A DNA stretch of 64,000 nucleotides from positions 558,001-622,000 of the forward strand of contig NZ_BMHI01000001.1 in the NCBI RefSeq assembly GCF_014640635.1, given 5' to 3'. Both the position numbers and the translations under genes were made by a program. Below are positions 24,987 to 31,639 of the stretch, in pieces (position 1 is the first letter of the stretch; each line of letters opens with the position of its first letter). The notes below the pieces were generated by a model, which saw nothing but the letters and a program-made list of their open reading frames with translations, was not told where the DNA came from and made no database searches. Source of the stretch: Flexivirga endophytica (GTDB taxonomy: Bacteria; Actinomycetota; Actinomycetes; Actinomycetales; Dermatophilaceae).

Positions 24987-25084
24987 CGGAGGGGCGCAGC
25001 GGCGGAGGCGTATCGAAACCAGGTGGATCGAGGCCTTGCGGGGTTTCGCTACGGCCTCGCCCAGCGGCTCGTCCTACTCGACCA
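24977..25084. repeat. Inverted pair of dispersed palindromic repeats
   Basis: Unit 1 (24977-25020) runs from GGTTGAGTAG to GTATCGAAACC. Unit 2 (25042-25084) runs from GGTTTCGCTAC to CTACTCGACC, in opposite orientation. Together they can form a long hairpin between the converging peptidase and stress-protein genes, and likely act as a bidirectional terminator. The same borders flank the repeat behind dnaE. Confidence 0.65.
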
Positions 25085-25093
25085 GCTGTGGCG

Positions 25094-25954
25094 TCAGTGC
25101 ATGATCAGCACGGGCGACGTGGCGTGCGACAGCAGGTCGACGGCGACCCGCCCGAGGGTCAGGCCCTCGAAGCCGCCGATCCCGCGGGCACCGACGACGA
25201 CCAGGTCGCTCTCGTGCGACTTGTCGACCAGCACCCGGGTCGGGTTGCCGTCGACGAGGTCGGTCAGCACCTTCACACCGGGGTGCTGTCGCTGCTGATC
25301 GGCGATGGACGCCTCGATCTGTGATCGGGCGGTCGCCATGTAGGACTTCCAGTCGACACTGCCGAGGCCGGGATCCTTGGCGTCGTCCGGCTGCCAGACG
25401 TGCACCACCTGCAGGTCCGCCTGGGTGCGCTCGGCCTCGGCGAAGGCCCACGCGAGTGCCTTGCGGCTGTGCGCGGACCGGTCCACGCCGGCGGTGATGC
25501 GGCCGTATGCCGAGTCGGACTCCTTGCGGATCACCGCGACCGGACACCTGGCGTGAGCGGCCACCTGGTGCGCGGTCTCACCGAGTGAGGAGATGTGCAG
25601 CATGCTGTCGCCGTGCGAGCCGATGACCACCAGTCTCGCGTGGGCGCTGGCACGCACCAGAGCGGCGGCCGGGTAGCCGTCGGGGTGCGCGGTGGTGATC
25701 GCGAGGCGCGCATCTTTGAGAAGCACCCGGTTGCGACCGCGGGTCAGGACCCGCTCGCCGGCGGCATACAGCTTGTCGGGTTCGGCGCCCATGTTGAAGA
25801 CGAGATCCGGCCGGTCATGACTGAAGCCGTGGACGAGATGGACCGGCGCGTGCGTCGCATGGGCGTAGTCGGCCGCCCAGTCGAGGGCAGTCATCGAGCA
25901 CGTCGAGGTGTCGATCCCCACGACGATGCTTCCGGGTTGCACTGAGCCTTCCAT
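25094..25954 (-). CDS. Tandem-domain universal stress protein
   Basis: 286 residues with two USP domains. Domain 1 (about 8-145) has VVGIDTSTCSMTALDWAADYA and GSHGDSMLHISSLGETAHQVA; domain 2 (about 150-286) has ITAGVDRSAHSRKALAWAFAEA and GARGIGGFEGLTLGRVAVDLL. Each carries a version of the G-x2-G-x9-G-(S/T) ATP-binding motif; domain 1 deviates from it, so domain 2 is the more likely nucleotide site. Such tandem USPs are abundant in actinobacteria and respond to hypoxia or stationary phase. It appears to be a single gene, with the inverted repeat pair behind its 3' end. Confidence 0.92.
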   Translation of the reverse strand: MEGSVQPGSIVVGIDTSTCSMTALDWAADYAHATHAPVHLVHGFSHDRPDLVFNMGAEPDKLYAAGERVLTRGRNRVLLKDARLAITTAHPDGYPAAALVRASAHARLVVIGSHGDSMLHISSLGETAHQVAAHARCPVAVIRKESDSAYGRITAGVDRSAHSRKALAWAFAEAERTQADLQVVHVWQPDDAKDPGLGSVDWKSYMATARSQIEASIADQQRQHPGVKVLTDLVDGNPTRVLVDKSHESDLVVVGARGIGGFEGLTLGRVAVDLLSHATSPVLIMH

Positions 25955-26118
25955 GGTTGACCTCCGAGTCGACCTTGGGCGGCGGTCACCAGTGACGGTT
26001 GGCCGTCGTCGCGGGGCGCGCCCCCGCCTCCTTCAAGTTAAGCACCAACACTGTGCAGACGCTGATAACGATCTGATCGATGCCCCGATGTCGCCGGGGT
26101 GGTCCGTGCCGGTTGGGG

Positions 26119-26532
26119 TCAGTCGACGGACAGCGCGGATCGCAGTCGTGCGGCGTAGTCGGCCTGCTCGCCGTCGGCATACTTCACTCGGGGCCAGAAG
26201 AAGCCGCGCAGGCCGTCGCCCTTGGTGCGGGGCACGACGTGACAGTGCAGGTGCGCGACCGACTGCGACACCTTGTTGTTCATGGCGACGAACGTGCCCT
26301 GAGCTCCCAACGCAGCTGGTATGGCGCCGGCGATGCGGCGCACCTCGCCGAAGAACGGCGCCAGGAGCGTGTCGGCCAGGTCCGGCAGGGTGACGACGTG
26401 CTCGGTGGGTATGACGAGCACGTGTCCCTTGAACACTGGGCGGTTGTCGAGGAACGCGACCGTGTGGTCCGTGCGTGCGACCTCGTGGGCCGAGTCGCCG
26501 TCGACGATCGCACAAAAGACGCAAGCGCTCAT
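26119..26532 (-). CDS. HIT-family nucleotide hydrolase
   Basis: 137 residues, HINT/HIT fold. The histidine triad is H94-x-H96-x-H98 in AHLHCHVVPR. The N-terminal CVFCAIVDGD has the CXXC seen in zinc-binding HIT proteins, and GHVLVIPTEH is the conserved central strand. Members hydrolyse AMP-lysine, AMP-NH2 or dinucleoside polyphosphates; the substrate here is unknown. An SRPBCC gene starts 104 bp downstream on the same strand. Confidence 0.93.
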   Translation of the reverse strand: MSACVFCAIVDGDSAHEVARTDHTVAFLDNRPVFKGHVLVIPTEHVVTLPDLADTLLAPFFGEVRRIAGAIPAALGAQGTFVAMNNKVSQSVAHLHCHVVPRTKGDGLRGFFWPRVKYADGEQADYAARLRSALSVD

Positions 26533-26550
26533 GGGTGCGCAAACCCCTTG

Positions 26551-27015
26551 CTAGACAACAGTTTCGACTTCTTTGCGGATCTCCTGCAGCGTCTGCCGCA
26601 TGCCGGTGGTGAGCTCCTTCTCGTAGCTCGCCTCACCGCCGAGGAATTTGTCGATCAACGTCGACGAGATCTTGCTGACGCCGCCGGAGACATCGCGGCG
26701 CTGGACCAGTCGGGTGCGCGTGTTGTCGTCCAACGGCTCGAGGTCGAAGCTCCACACCGAGTGGTTCTCGGCAATCTCCCAGGCGATCCGCTTGCTGGGG
26801 TCGAACGCGACGATCTTGCTGCGGGTGGCCCAGACGCGCACGTCACGTCGGTTGAGATTGATCATGCTGCTGCCCAGTCGCAGCGGGCCGCCGCGCACGA
26901 TGACCTTGCGGGTCTGGGGGCTCCACTGCGGCATCCGTTTCAGGTCGGAGACGACGTTCCACACCTGCGCCGGGGTCGCGCTGATCTCGATGGAGACCTC
27001 GAGGTTTGCTGGCAT
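26551..27015 (-). CDS. SRPBCC (START-like) lipid/ligand-binding family protein
   Basis: 154 residues with the polyketide-cyclase/dehydrase-like SRPBCC fold: an N-terminal strand NLEVSIEISATPAQVWNVVSD, DLKRMPQWSPQTRKV, a central region with RVWATRSKIVAFDPSKRIAW, and a long C-terminal helix ending in MRQTLQEIRKEVETVV. The ATG at 27015 is preferred to 27069 because the fold begins at once. This family binds hydrophobic ligands in a cavity; no catalytic residues can be assigned. Its partner or pathway is unknown. Confidence 0.82.
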   Translation of the reverse strand: MPANLEVSIEISATPAQVWNVVSDLKRMPQWSPQTRKVIVRGGPLRLGSSMINLNRRDVRVWATRSKIVAFDPSKRIAWEIAENHSVWSFDLEPLDDNTRTRLVQRRDVSGGVSKISSTLIDKFLGGEASYEKELTTGMRQTLQEIRKEVETVV

Positions 27016-27080
27016 GCGAATCCTTGCTGTTGCGAGCGTGTTTCGGGGCTGGTCCGTCGAACCTACCAAGTCGGCAGTTG

Positions 27081-27353
27081 TCAGGGCCGGCGCCGGTCGC
27101 GCTCTGGCACGCGCAGGCCGCTGGCGATCAGTCGGCGGATCAGCGTCGAACCGCTTACTTCGACCGCGCCCGCGGCGACCGCGTCCGCATAGCGTTCCTC
27201 GGGCAGGTCGTAGTGGTCGTGGTCGAAGAGTCGCAGCGGTATGCCGAGCGCGCCTGCGAACGCGTGCAATTCGTCGTATGACGCATCGCTCACCACGTGC
27301 GACCAGAGCCGGCCATGTGCCGGCCAGGCAGGCGGATCGATGAGGACGGTCAC
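27081..27353 (-). CDS. DUF4031 small protein
   Basis: A 90-residue conserved actinobacterial protein: TVLIDPPAWPAHGRLWSHVV, then ELHAFAGALGIPLRLFDHDHYDLPE. The closing helical part ends in LRVPERDRRRP. Function unknown; the pattern of Asp and His residues (IDPP, FDHDHYD) hints at metal or nucleotide binding but is not proof. The GTG start at 27353 overlaps the stop of the preceding gene (GTGA), so the two are coupled. A longer open frame to 27977 exists, but its N-terminal part is a shadow. Confidence 0.82.
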   Translation of the reverse strand: MTVLIDPPAWPAHGRLWSHVVSDASYDELHAFAGALGIPLRLFDHDHYDLPEERYADAVAAGAVEVSGSTLIRRLIASGLRVPERDRRRP

Positions 27354-27685
27354 GCCCGGGCGACCCGGGTGAACCGCAATCCGGAGCCGTTGGTGGGGCC
27401 GTGCTTGGCGACGAACCGCCAGGCGTCGCCGGCTGCGATGTTCACGTCGCGCTGGACGGCACCGAGCGCGGCCTTGGTCCCGCGGTAGCGGAAGAAAGCG
27501 CGGATCTCGTGGTGCCCGGGCAGCACCGTCAGGCGCAGCGGCTTGCCCCAACGCGCCACGTGGTCCTCGCCATCGACCTGCACCACGGCGGTGGCGCCGG
27601 CGCGCAGGAGCCAGCCGTTCACCCAGTGCGGGGCGACGGTCACGGTGATGGCGGCATCGGAATCGGCATCGGTGGAGGTCATCAC
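27350..27685 (-). CDS. Conserved hypothetical protein coupled to DUF4031 gene
   Basis: 111 residues, no signal peptide or membrane segment. It has a beta-rich pattern (ITVTVAPHWVNGWLLRAGATA, VDGEDHVARWGKPLRL, HHEIRAFFRYRGTKAALG) resembling small beta-sandwich proteins. It may start at the first or second ATG (MMTSTDAD). I do not recognise the family. The 4-bp overlap with the DUF4031 gene suggests a two-gene operon and joint function. The start lies 92 bp from the divergent nat gene. Confidence 0.7.
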   Translation of the reverse strand: MMTSTDADSDAAITVTVAPHWVNGWLLRAGATAVVQVDGEDHVARWGKPLRLTVLPGHHEIRAFFRYRGTKAALGAVQRDVNIAAGDAWRFVAKHGPTNGSGLRFTRVARA

Positions 27686-27777
27686 CTCCGAGGCTAGCTG
27701 GCGGACGACCGGTCGCGTCGGTCGAGGCGGCCCTAAAATCGGTGGTGTCGTCCGCAGGCCGTGGTGAAGGGAGCGTC

Positions 27778-28665
27778 ATGAGCGCAGCTGGCTCGCCATA
27801 CGCCGAGAAATACCTGGGGCGCGTCGGCCACAGTGGCAGCGTCCGTCCCGGACGCGACCTCCTCGACGAGCTGCTGCGACTGCACGTCGCGTCGATCCCG
27901 TTCGAGAACGTCGACAGCTTCGCCCCGGCCGACGGTCGCCTCGGTGTGTCGCTCGAGCCGGCCACCTTGGCGGACAAGATGCTCGGTGCCGTCGACGGCG
28001 GACCACGGCGGGGCGGCTACTGCTTCGAGCATGCTGCGCTGTTGCGAATGGTGTTGCCGTCATACGGATTCGAGGCGCGGACCGCCTGCGGTCGGGTGTA
28101 TGTCGACCCCAATCACGCGCCGACCGCGAAGACCCACAACGTCACGGTCGTGCGGCTGGGGGACCGTGAGCTGCTGGCCGATCCGGGTTTCGGCGGTATG
28201 ACGCCCACCGCGTCGCTCGACCTGGATCCGACCGGTCAGGCGCAGGCGACGCCCCACGGCAACTACCGGGTGCTGCCGATGGCGGCGGCCGGTGTCGACC
28301 TGGCGGCCGCGCCCGACCTGGACGTGATGGTGCAGGCCGAGGTCGACGGGGAGGACGGGAAGCGCTGGATCAACCTCTGCGGGCTGGACCTCGGACCGGT
28401 GGTGCCCCAGGACATCGTCGCGCTGAACTGGTACATCGCCACGTCACCGGTCTCACCGTTCGTGCGCGGTTTCGCCGCGGCGCTCGCGCCGGGGCATGAA
28501 CGAATCACCGTAGCCAACAACGTGACTCGCACTCGACGAGGCTCGGAGGTGACCAAGCGCGAGCTGCGCACAGCGGACGATCTCGACAGCGGGCTGCGGG
28601 TCGTGGGTGTCGAGGTCGACCCGGCTGCGATAGCGCGGGTGCGGGAGCGGTTGCGGACGGTGTGA
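27778..28665 (+). CDS. nat: Arylamine N-acetyltransferase
   Basis: 295 residues. The Cys-His-Asp triad is visible: Cys82 in RRGGYCFEHA, His120 in AKTHNVTVV and Asp135 in LLADPGFGG. The N-terminal helical bundle starts SPYAEKYLGRVGHSG and keeps the SIPFENVDSF motif. NAT enzymes transfer acetyl from acetyl-CoA to arylamines or hydrazines; in mycobacteria the gene is tied to sterol catabolism, but no such genes are adjacent here. The ATG at 27778 is chosen for the SD GAAGGGAG nearby. Converges with the small gene at 28691. Confidence 0.93.
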   Translation: MSAAGSPYAEKYLGRVGHSGSVRPGRDLLDELLRLHVASIPFENVDSFAPADGRLGVSLEPATLADKMLGAVDGGPRRGGYCFEHAALLRMVLPSYGFEARTACGRVYVDPNHAPTAKTHNVTVVRLGDRELLADPGFGGMTPTASLDLDPTGQAQATPHGNYRVLPMAAAGVDLAAAPDLDVMVQAEVDGEDGKRWINLCGLDLGPVVPQDIVALNWYIATSPVSPFVRGFAAALAPGHERITVANNVTRTRRGSEVTKRELRTADDLDSGLRVVGVEVDPAAIARVRERLRTV

Positions 28666-28671
28666 CCGACC

Positions 28672-28686
28672 CGCGCCACCGGCGCG
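28672..28686. terminator. Short hairpin between convergent genes
   Basis: CGCGCC-ACC-GGCGCG, a 6-bp GC stem in the 25-bp gap between nat and the converging small gene. It could be a weak bidirectional terminator; no T-tract. Confidence 0.3.
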
Positions 28687-28690
28687 ACCG

Positions 28691-28897
28691 CTAGGAGACG
28701 GCGCGCTGTGAGGACTGGACGCGGGCGAAACGCTCCCGGCGCATCAGCTCCCGCGGGTCGCGCTCCAGCGGCCGCTGCCCCGGACCACCCCACGCGAGCA
28801 GCGTGTAGTGCAACCGCCAGAAGAAGCGGTAGCCGATGGAGAGGCCGGACTTGTCCTTGGGGATCGGCGTTGGGCGCGGTCGGTCTCGGGGGATCAC
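28691..28897 (-). CDS. Small conserved-looking basic protein, divergent from MarR gene
   Basis: A 68-residue protein from a GTG at 28897: N-terminal Arg/Pro/Lys-rich, then SIGYRFFWRLHYTLLAWGGP, an aromatic amphipathic or membrane-touching helix, then a charged tail. A longer frame to 29080 exists but crosses the MarR operator and gene. Function unknown. The divergent arrangement over a shared palindrome (28914-28935) suggests control by the neighbouring MarR regulator. Confidence 0.55.
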   Translation of the reverse strand: MIPRDRPRPTPIPKDKSGLSIGYRFFWRLHYTLLAWGGPGQRPLERDPRELMRRERFARVQSSQRAVS

Positions 28898-28913
28898 ACT
28901 TGAAGTGTACGCA

Positions 28914-28935
28914 AATAGTTGGTGCACCAACAATT
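28914..28935. promoter_or_regulatory. MarR-type operator
   Basis: The perfect 14-bp palindrome GTTGGTGCACCAAC (28918-28931) is extended by AAT/ATT to 22 bp. It lies between divergent starts at 28897 and 28952. The position and symmetry fit autoregulation by the MarR/OhrR protein. Confidence 0.7.
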
Positions 28936-28951
28936 GGTACGCTGCTGCATC

Positions 28952-29440
28952 ATGGATGACGAGACTTTCGACCCGTTGGCGCTGGAGAACCAGGTCTGCT
29001 ATTCGCTCGCTCTCGCCGCGCGTGGCGTGATCGGCGCCTATCGCGAGGTGCTGGCGCCGCTGGGCCTGACGCACCCGCAATACCTGGTGATGTTGGCACT
29101 GTGGCAGGACGAGCCCAGATCCAATCGTGAGCTGGCACAGGCACTTCGGCTGGATCCCGGGACGCTGTCACCGTTGCTCAAGCGGCTGGCGAGGGCCGAC
29201 TACGTGACCAAGGCACGCGATGCCTCGGACGAGCGCACACTCGCCGTACGCCTGACCCCTCGTGGTCGGGAGCTGCGTGACCGGGCCGTGAATGTGCCGT
29301 TGATCATGATCCGCCGGCTCGGTCTGGAGGATCGGGATCTGGGGGCGCTGAACGACGTACTGCACGGTCTGATCGAGGCCGCCGATCACCCCGCGGAGGT
29401 GACGTCCGCCGAGCGCCGCGCGCTCGTCGGCACCGTCTGA
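28952..29440 (+). CDS. OhrR-like MarR-family redox-sensing regulator
   Basis: 162 residues, winged helix MarR fold. The N-terminal LENQVCYSLALAARGVIGAY closely parallels OhrR: Cys16 matches the peroxidatic cysteine and Tyr30 the first hydrogen-bonding tyrosine. The second one (TYP in OhrR) is His41 here (LTHPQYLVM). DNA-recognition region: NRELAQALRLDPGTLSPLLKRL; wing: DASDERTLAVRLTPRG. It is expected to lose DNA binding on oxidation by organic peroxides. No ohr peroxidase gene is adjacent; the only divergent neighbour is a small unknown gene. Start chosen at 28952, downstream of the palindrome. Confidence 0.85.
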   Translation: MDDETFDPLALENQVCYSLALAARGVIGAYREVLAPLGLTHPQYLVMLALWQDEPRSNRELAQALRLDPGTLSPLLKRLARADYVTKARDASDERTLAVRLTPRGRELRDRAVNVPLIMIRRLGLEDRDLGALNDVLHGLIEAADHPAEVTSAERRALVGTV

Positions 29441-29454
29441 AGCTGTCCGGATCG

Positions 29455-29468
29455 AGCGGCGGGCCGCT
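29455..29468. terminator. Short hairpin between convergent MarR and TetR genes
   Basis: AGCGGC-GG-GCCGCT, 6-bp stem in the 32-bp intergenic gap. Weak candidate terminator. Confidence 0.3.
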
Positions 29469-29472
29469 GCGC

Positions 29473-30069
29473 TCAGCGCGGGCTGACGAGTGGCAGGAAC
29501 ACCTGGTCGATGATCGCCTCGACCTCGGCGCGGGAGACCTTCCGTTGAGTCAGCATGATGCGCTCTCGCACCAGGTCCGCCGGAACGCCGAGTATCAGAT
29601 CGGTGATGCGGTCCGGGTCGATCTCGCCGCGCTCGATCGCCCGGTCGATGACGATGCGCAGCCGCTGTGGTCGATCGGCGAGGTAGAGGTTGCGAATCTC
29701 CTCCGGCGTCATCCGTTCCGAGGAGTGCATGATCTCCAGGTGGCCGGTCAGCAGGGTCAGGAACTGGCCGACCGTGCGGTTCATGTCCAGCAGCATGATG
29801 ATCAGGTCCTCGCGCAGTGACCCGCTGTCGGGCACGATCCGGCGCACCTTGGTCCCGCCGTGCCGGATCGCTGCCTTCAGCAACTGGTCGCGCTGTGGCC
29901 ACCGGCGGTAGAGCACCGGGCGACTGGTCTCGGCGCGGGCCGCCACGGATTCGTAGGTGAACTTCGGGGTGCCGCCTTCCATGAGTTGTTCCCAGGCGGC
30001 ATCCAGGATCGCCTCCTCCAACGCGGCGCCTCGGCGTCGGGTGGGGGACTCCTTCTCGCTAAGACTCAC
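29473..30069 (-). CDS. TetR-family repressor
   Basis: 198 residues. The N-terminal HTH is ALEEAILDAAWEQLMEGG, then FTYESVAARAETSRPVLYRRWPQRDQL (about 15-62), with a variable helical ligand domain. The GTG start at 30069 reads VSLSEKESP. It is divergent from a DHA2-type efflux gene, with a perfect palindrome between them (30100-30115), the classical repressor/pump arrangement; the pump substrate is probably the inducer. The YRRW motif near the end of the HTH is typical of this TetR subgroup. Confidence 0.9.
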   Translation of the reverse strand: MSLSEKESPTRRRGAALEEAILDAAWEQLMEGGTPKFTYESVAARAETSRPVLYRRWPQRDQLLKAAIRHGGTKVRRIVPDSGSLREDLIIMLLDMNRTVGQFLTLLTGHLEIMHSSERMTPEEIRNLYLADRPQRLRIVIDRAIERGEIDPDRITDLILGVPADLVRERIMLTQRKVSRAEVEAIIDQVFLPLVSPR

Positions 30070-30099
30070 TTGCGCATCTTAACGCACAGATGCATATTA

Positions 30100-30115
30100 G
30101 ATACGTGAACGTATC
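30100..30115. promoter_or_regulatory. TetR operator
   Basis: GATACGT-GA-ACGTATC, a perfect 7-bp inverted repeat. A second, GCATCT (30074-30079) / AGATGC (30088-30093), lies beside it. Both are in the space between the divergent TetR and MFS genes, and probably cover the MFS promoter. Confidence 0.65.
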
Positions 30116-31562
30116 CAATGACTCCTGTTCGACGTCCGTGCAAGCAGTTCCGGACATCGCTCCGTCGCCGCCGGTGTCCGACCGCCTTGACCGGCAGACC
30201 CGGCTGACCCTTGCGGTGCTGGTGCTGGGTGGCATCGCGGCAGTGCTCGACACGACGGTCGTGACCATTGCGCTGCACGACCTGGTGATCGACCTGCACA
30301 CGTCGGTCGCGACCGTGCAGTGGGTGACGACGGCATACCTACTCGCACTGACCGCCGTCATACCCGCAGTGGGTTGGGCCGAGGCGCGGGTCGGCGGCAA
30401 GCGCCTGTGGCTGACCGCTCTCGCCACGTTCCTGACGGGCTCGCTGCTGTGTGCTGTCGCATGGAACCCGTTGAGCCTCATCATGTTCCGCGTGCTGCAG
30501 GGTGTCGGCGCGGGCATCGTGATGACGCTGATGATGACGCTCGCCATGCGTGCGGTGCAGGGGCGAGCGACGGCGCGGGTGACGGCGGCGATCAGTCTGC
30601 CGATGGCAGTGGGCCCGGTGGTCGGACCGATCCTGGGCGGGGTGCTGCTCGACTGGGCCGACTGGCGCTGGATCTTCCTGATCAACCTGCCGCTCTGCGC
30701 GGCCGGCATCATCGGCGCACTGCGGGTGCTGCCGGAGGATGCGCCACGGAGCCGAGCGCGTCCTGTCCTGGATGTCGTCGGCCTCGGCCTGCTCACACCG
30801 GGTCTCGCAGTGACGGTCTACGGGCTCTCTCGATGCGGCGATGGAGACGCCGCCGGTGGCTACGGGCTCACTGCGGCGCTCGTCGCATCGGGTTTGTTGC
30901 TCATCGCCGGTTTCGTCGGCTGGGCGGCGCGTCGGCGCGAGTCGGCCCTGATCCGGGTGAGCCTCTTCGCGCGGCGATCGGTGGGGTCGGCGTCGTTGAT
31001 GATGTTCCTCGTCGGCGTGACGCTCTACGGCAGCATGTTTCTGCTACCGCTCTATTGGCAGTTGGCCCGTGGGGAGAGCGCGCTCGGGGCTGCCATGGTG
31101 CTGGTGCCGCAAGGTGTCGGGTCGTTGTTGAGCCGAGTCTTCATCGCCCGCCTGGTCGAGCGCTTCGGTGCTCCGATGGTCTGTTTCGCGTCGTTCCTGG
31201 TCGCGGCCGTTGCGACGGCACCATTCGCCCTCGCTGACGGGCACACGAGCGTCTGGTGGCTGGGCGTGGTGCTCCTCGTCCGCGGTCTCGGCCTCGGTGC
31301 CGTCATGGTGCCGATCGTCTCCAGCGCGTATGTCGGACTCGAGCCGGTCAACGTGCCGCACGCATCGATGCAGACCCGTGCGCTGCAGCAGATGGGTGGC
31401 GCATTCGGAGTGGCCGCCGCGGCGATGCTCTTGCAGGCCTTGGCTGATCGGGGCACAGTCGGTCAGTTCCATTGGGTCTTCTGGGTTTTCACCATCCTGG
31501 CCGCGCTGGCGTCGGTGGCGAGCTTCTCGCTGCCGGACGGTCGGCTCCGTGAGCCGGTATGA
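30105..31562 (+). CDS. DHA2-type MFS drug efflux transporter
   Basis: About 485 residues with many hydrophobic helices (probably 14). DHA2 hallmarks: [20 protein letters not shown] (motif D1-like, with the helix-1 Asp), motif A-like [13 protein letters not shown], motif [21 protein letters not shown]. It extrudes toxic compounds using the proton gradient. Start is uncertain: ATG 30090, GTG 30105 or GTG 30138; no SD is seen. A candidate -35 (TTGCGC, 30070) and -10 (CATATT, 30093) would start RNA near 30105, fitting a leaderless mRNA. The PEP carboxylase frame begins at its end, but the two are unlikely to be functionally linked. Confidence 0.9.
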   Translation: MNVSNDSCSTSVQAVPDIAPSPPVSDRLDRQTRLTLAVLVLGGIAAVLDTTVVTIALHDLVIDLHTSVATVQWVTTAYLLALTAVIPAVGWAEARVGGKRLWLTALATFLTGSLLCAVAWNPLSLIMFRVLQGVGAGIVMTLMMTLAMRAVQGRATARVTAAISLPMAVGPVVGPILGGVLLDWADWRWIFLINLPLCAAGIIGALRVLPEDAPRSRARPVLDVVGLGLLTPGLAVTVYGLSRCGDGDAAGGYGLTAALVASGLLLIAGFVGWAARRRESALIRVSLFARRSVGSASLMMFLVGVTLYGSMFLLPLYWQLARGESALGAAMVLVPQGVGSLLSRVFIARLVERFGAPMVCFASFLVAAVATAPFALADGHTSVWWLGVVLLVRGLGLGAVMVPIVSSAYVGLEPVNVPHASMQTRALQQMGGAFGVAAAAMLLQALADRGTVGQFHWVFWVFTILAALASVASFSLPDGRLREPV

Positions 31563-31639
31563 CCGCGGCGTGTGCGAGATTGCTCACGTCCCGAGACGAA
31601 CGCCCACCTGATGGGCGTCCAGGCACCATGCTTGGGGCC

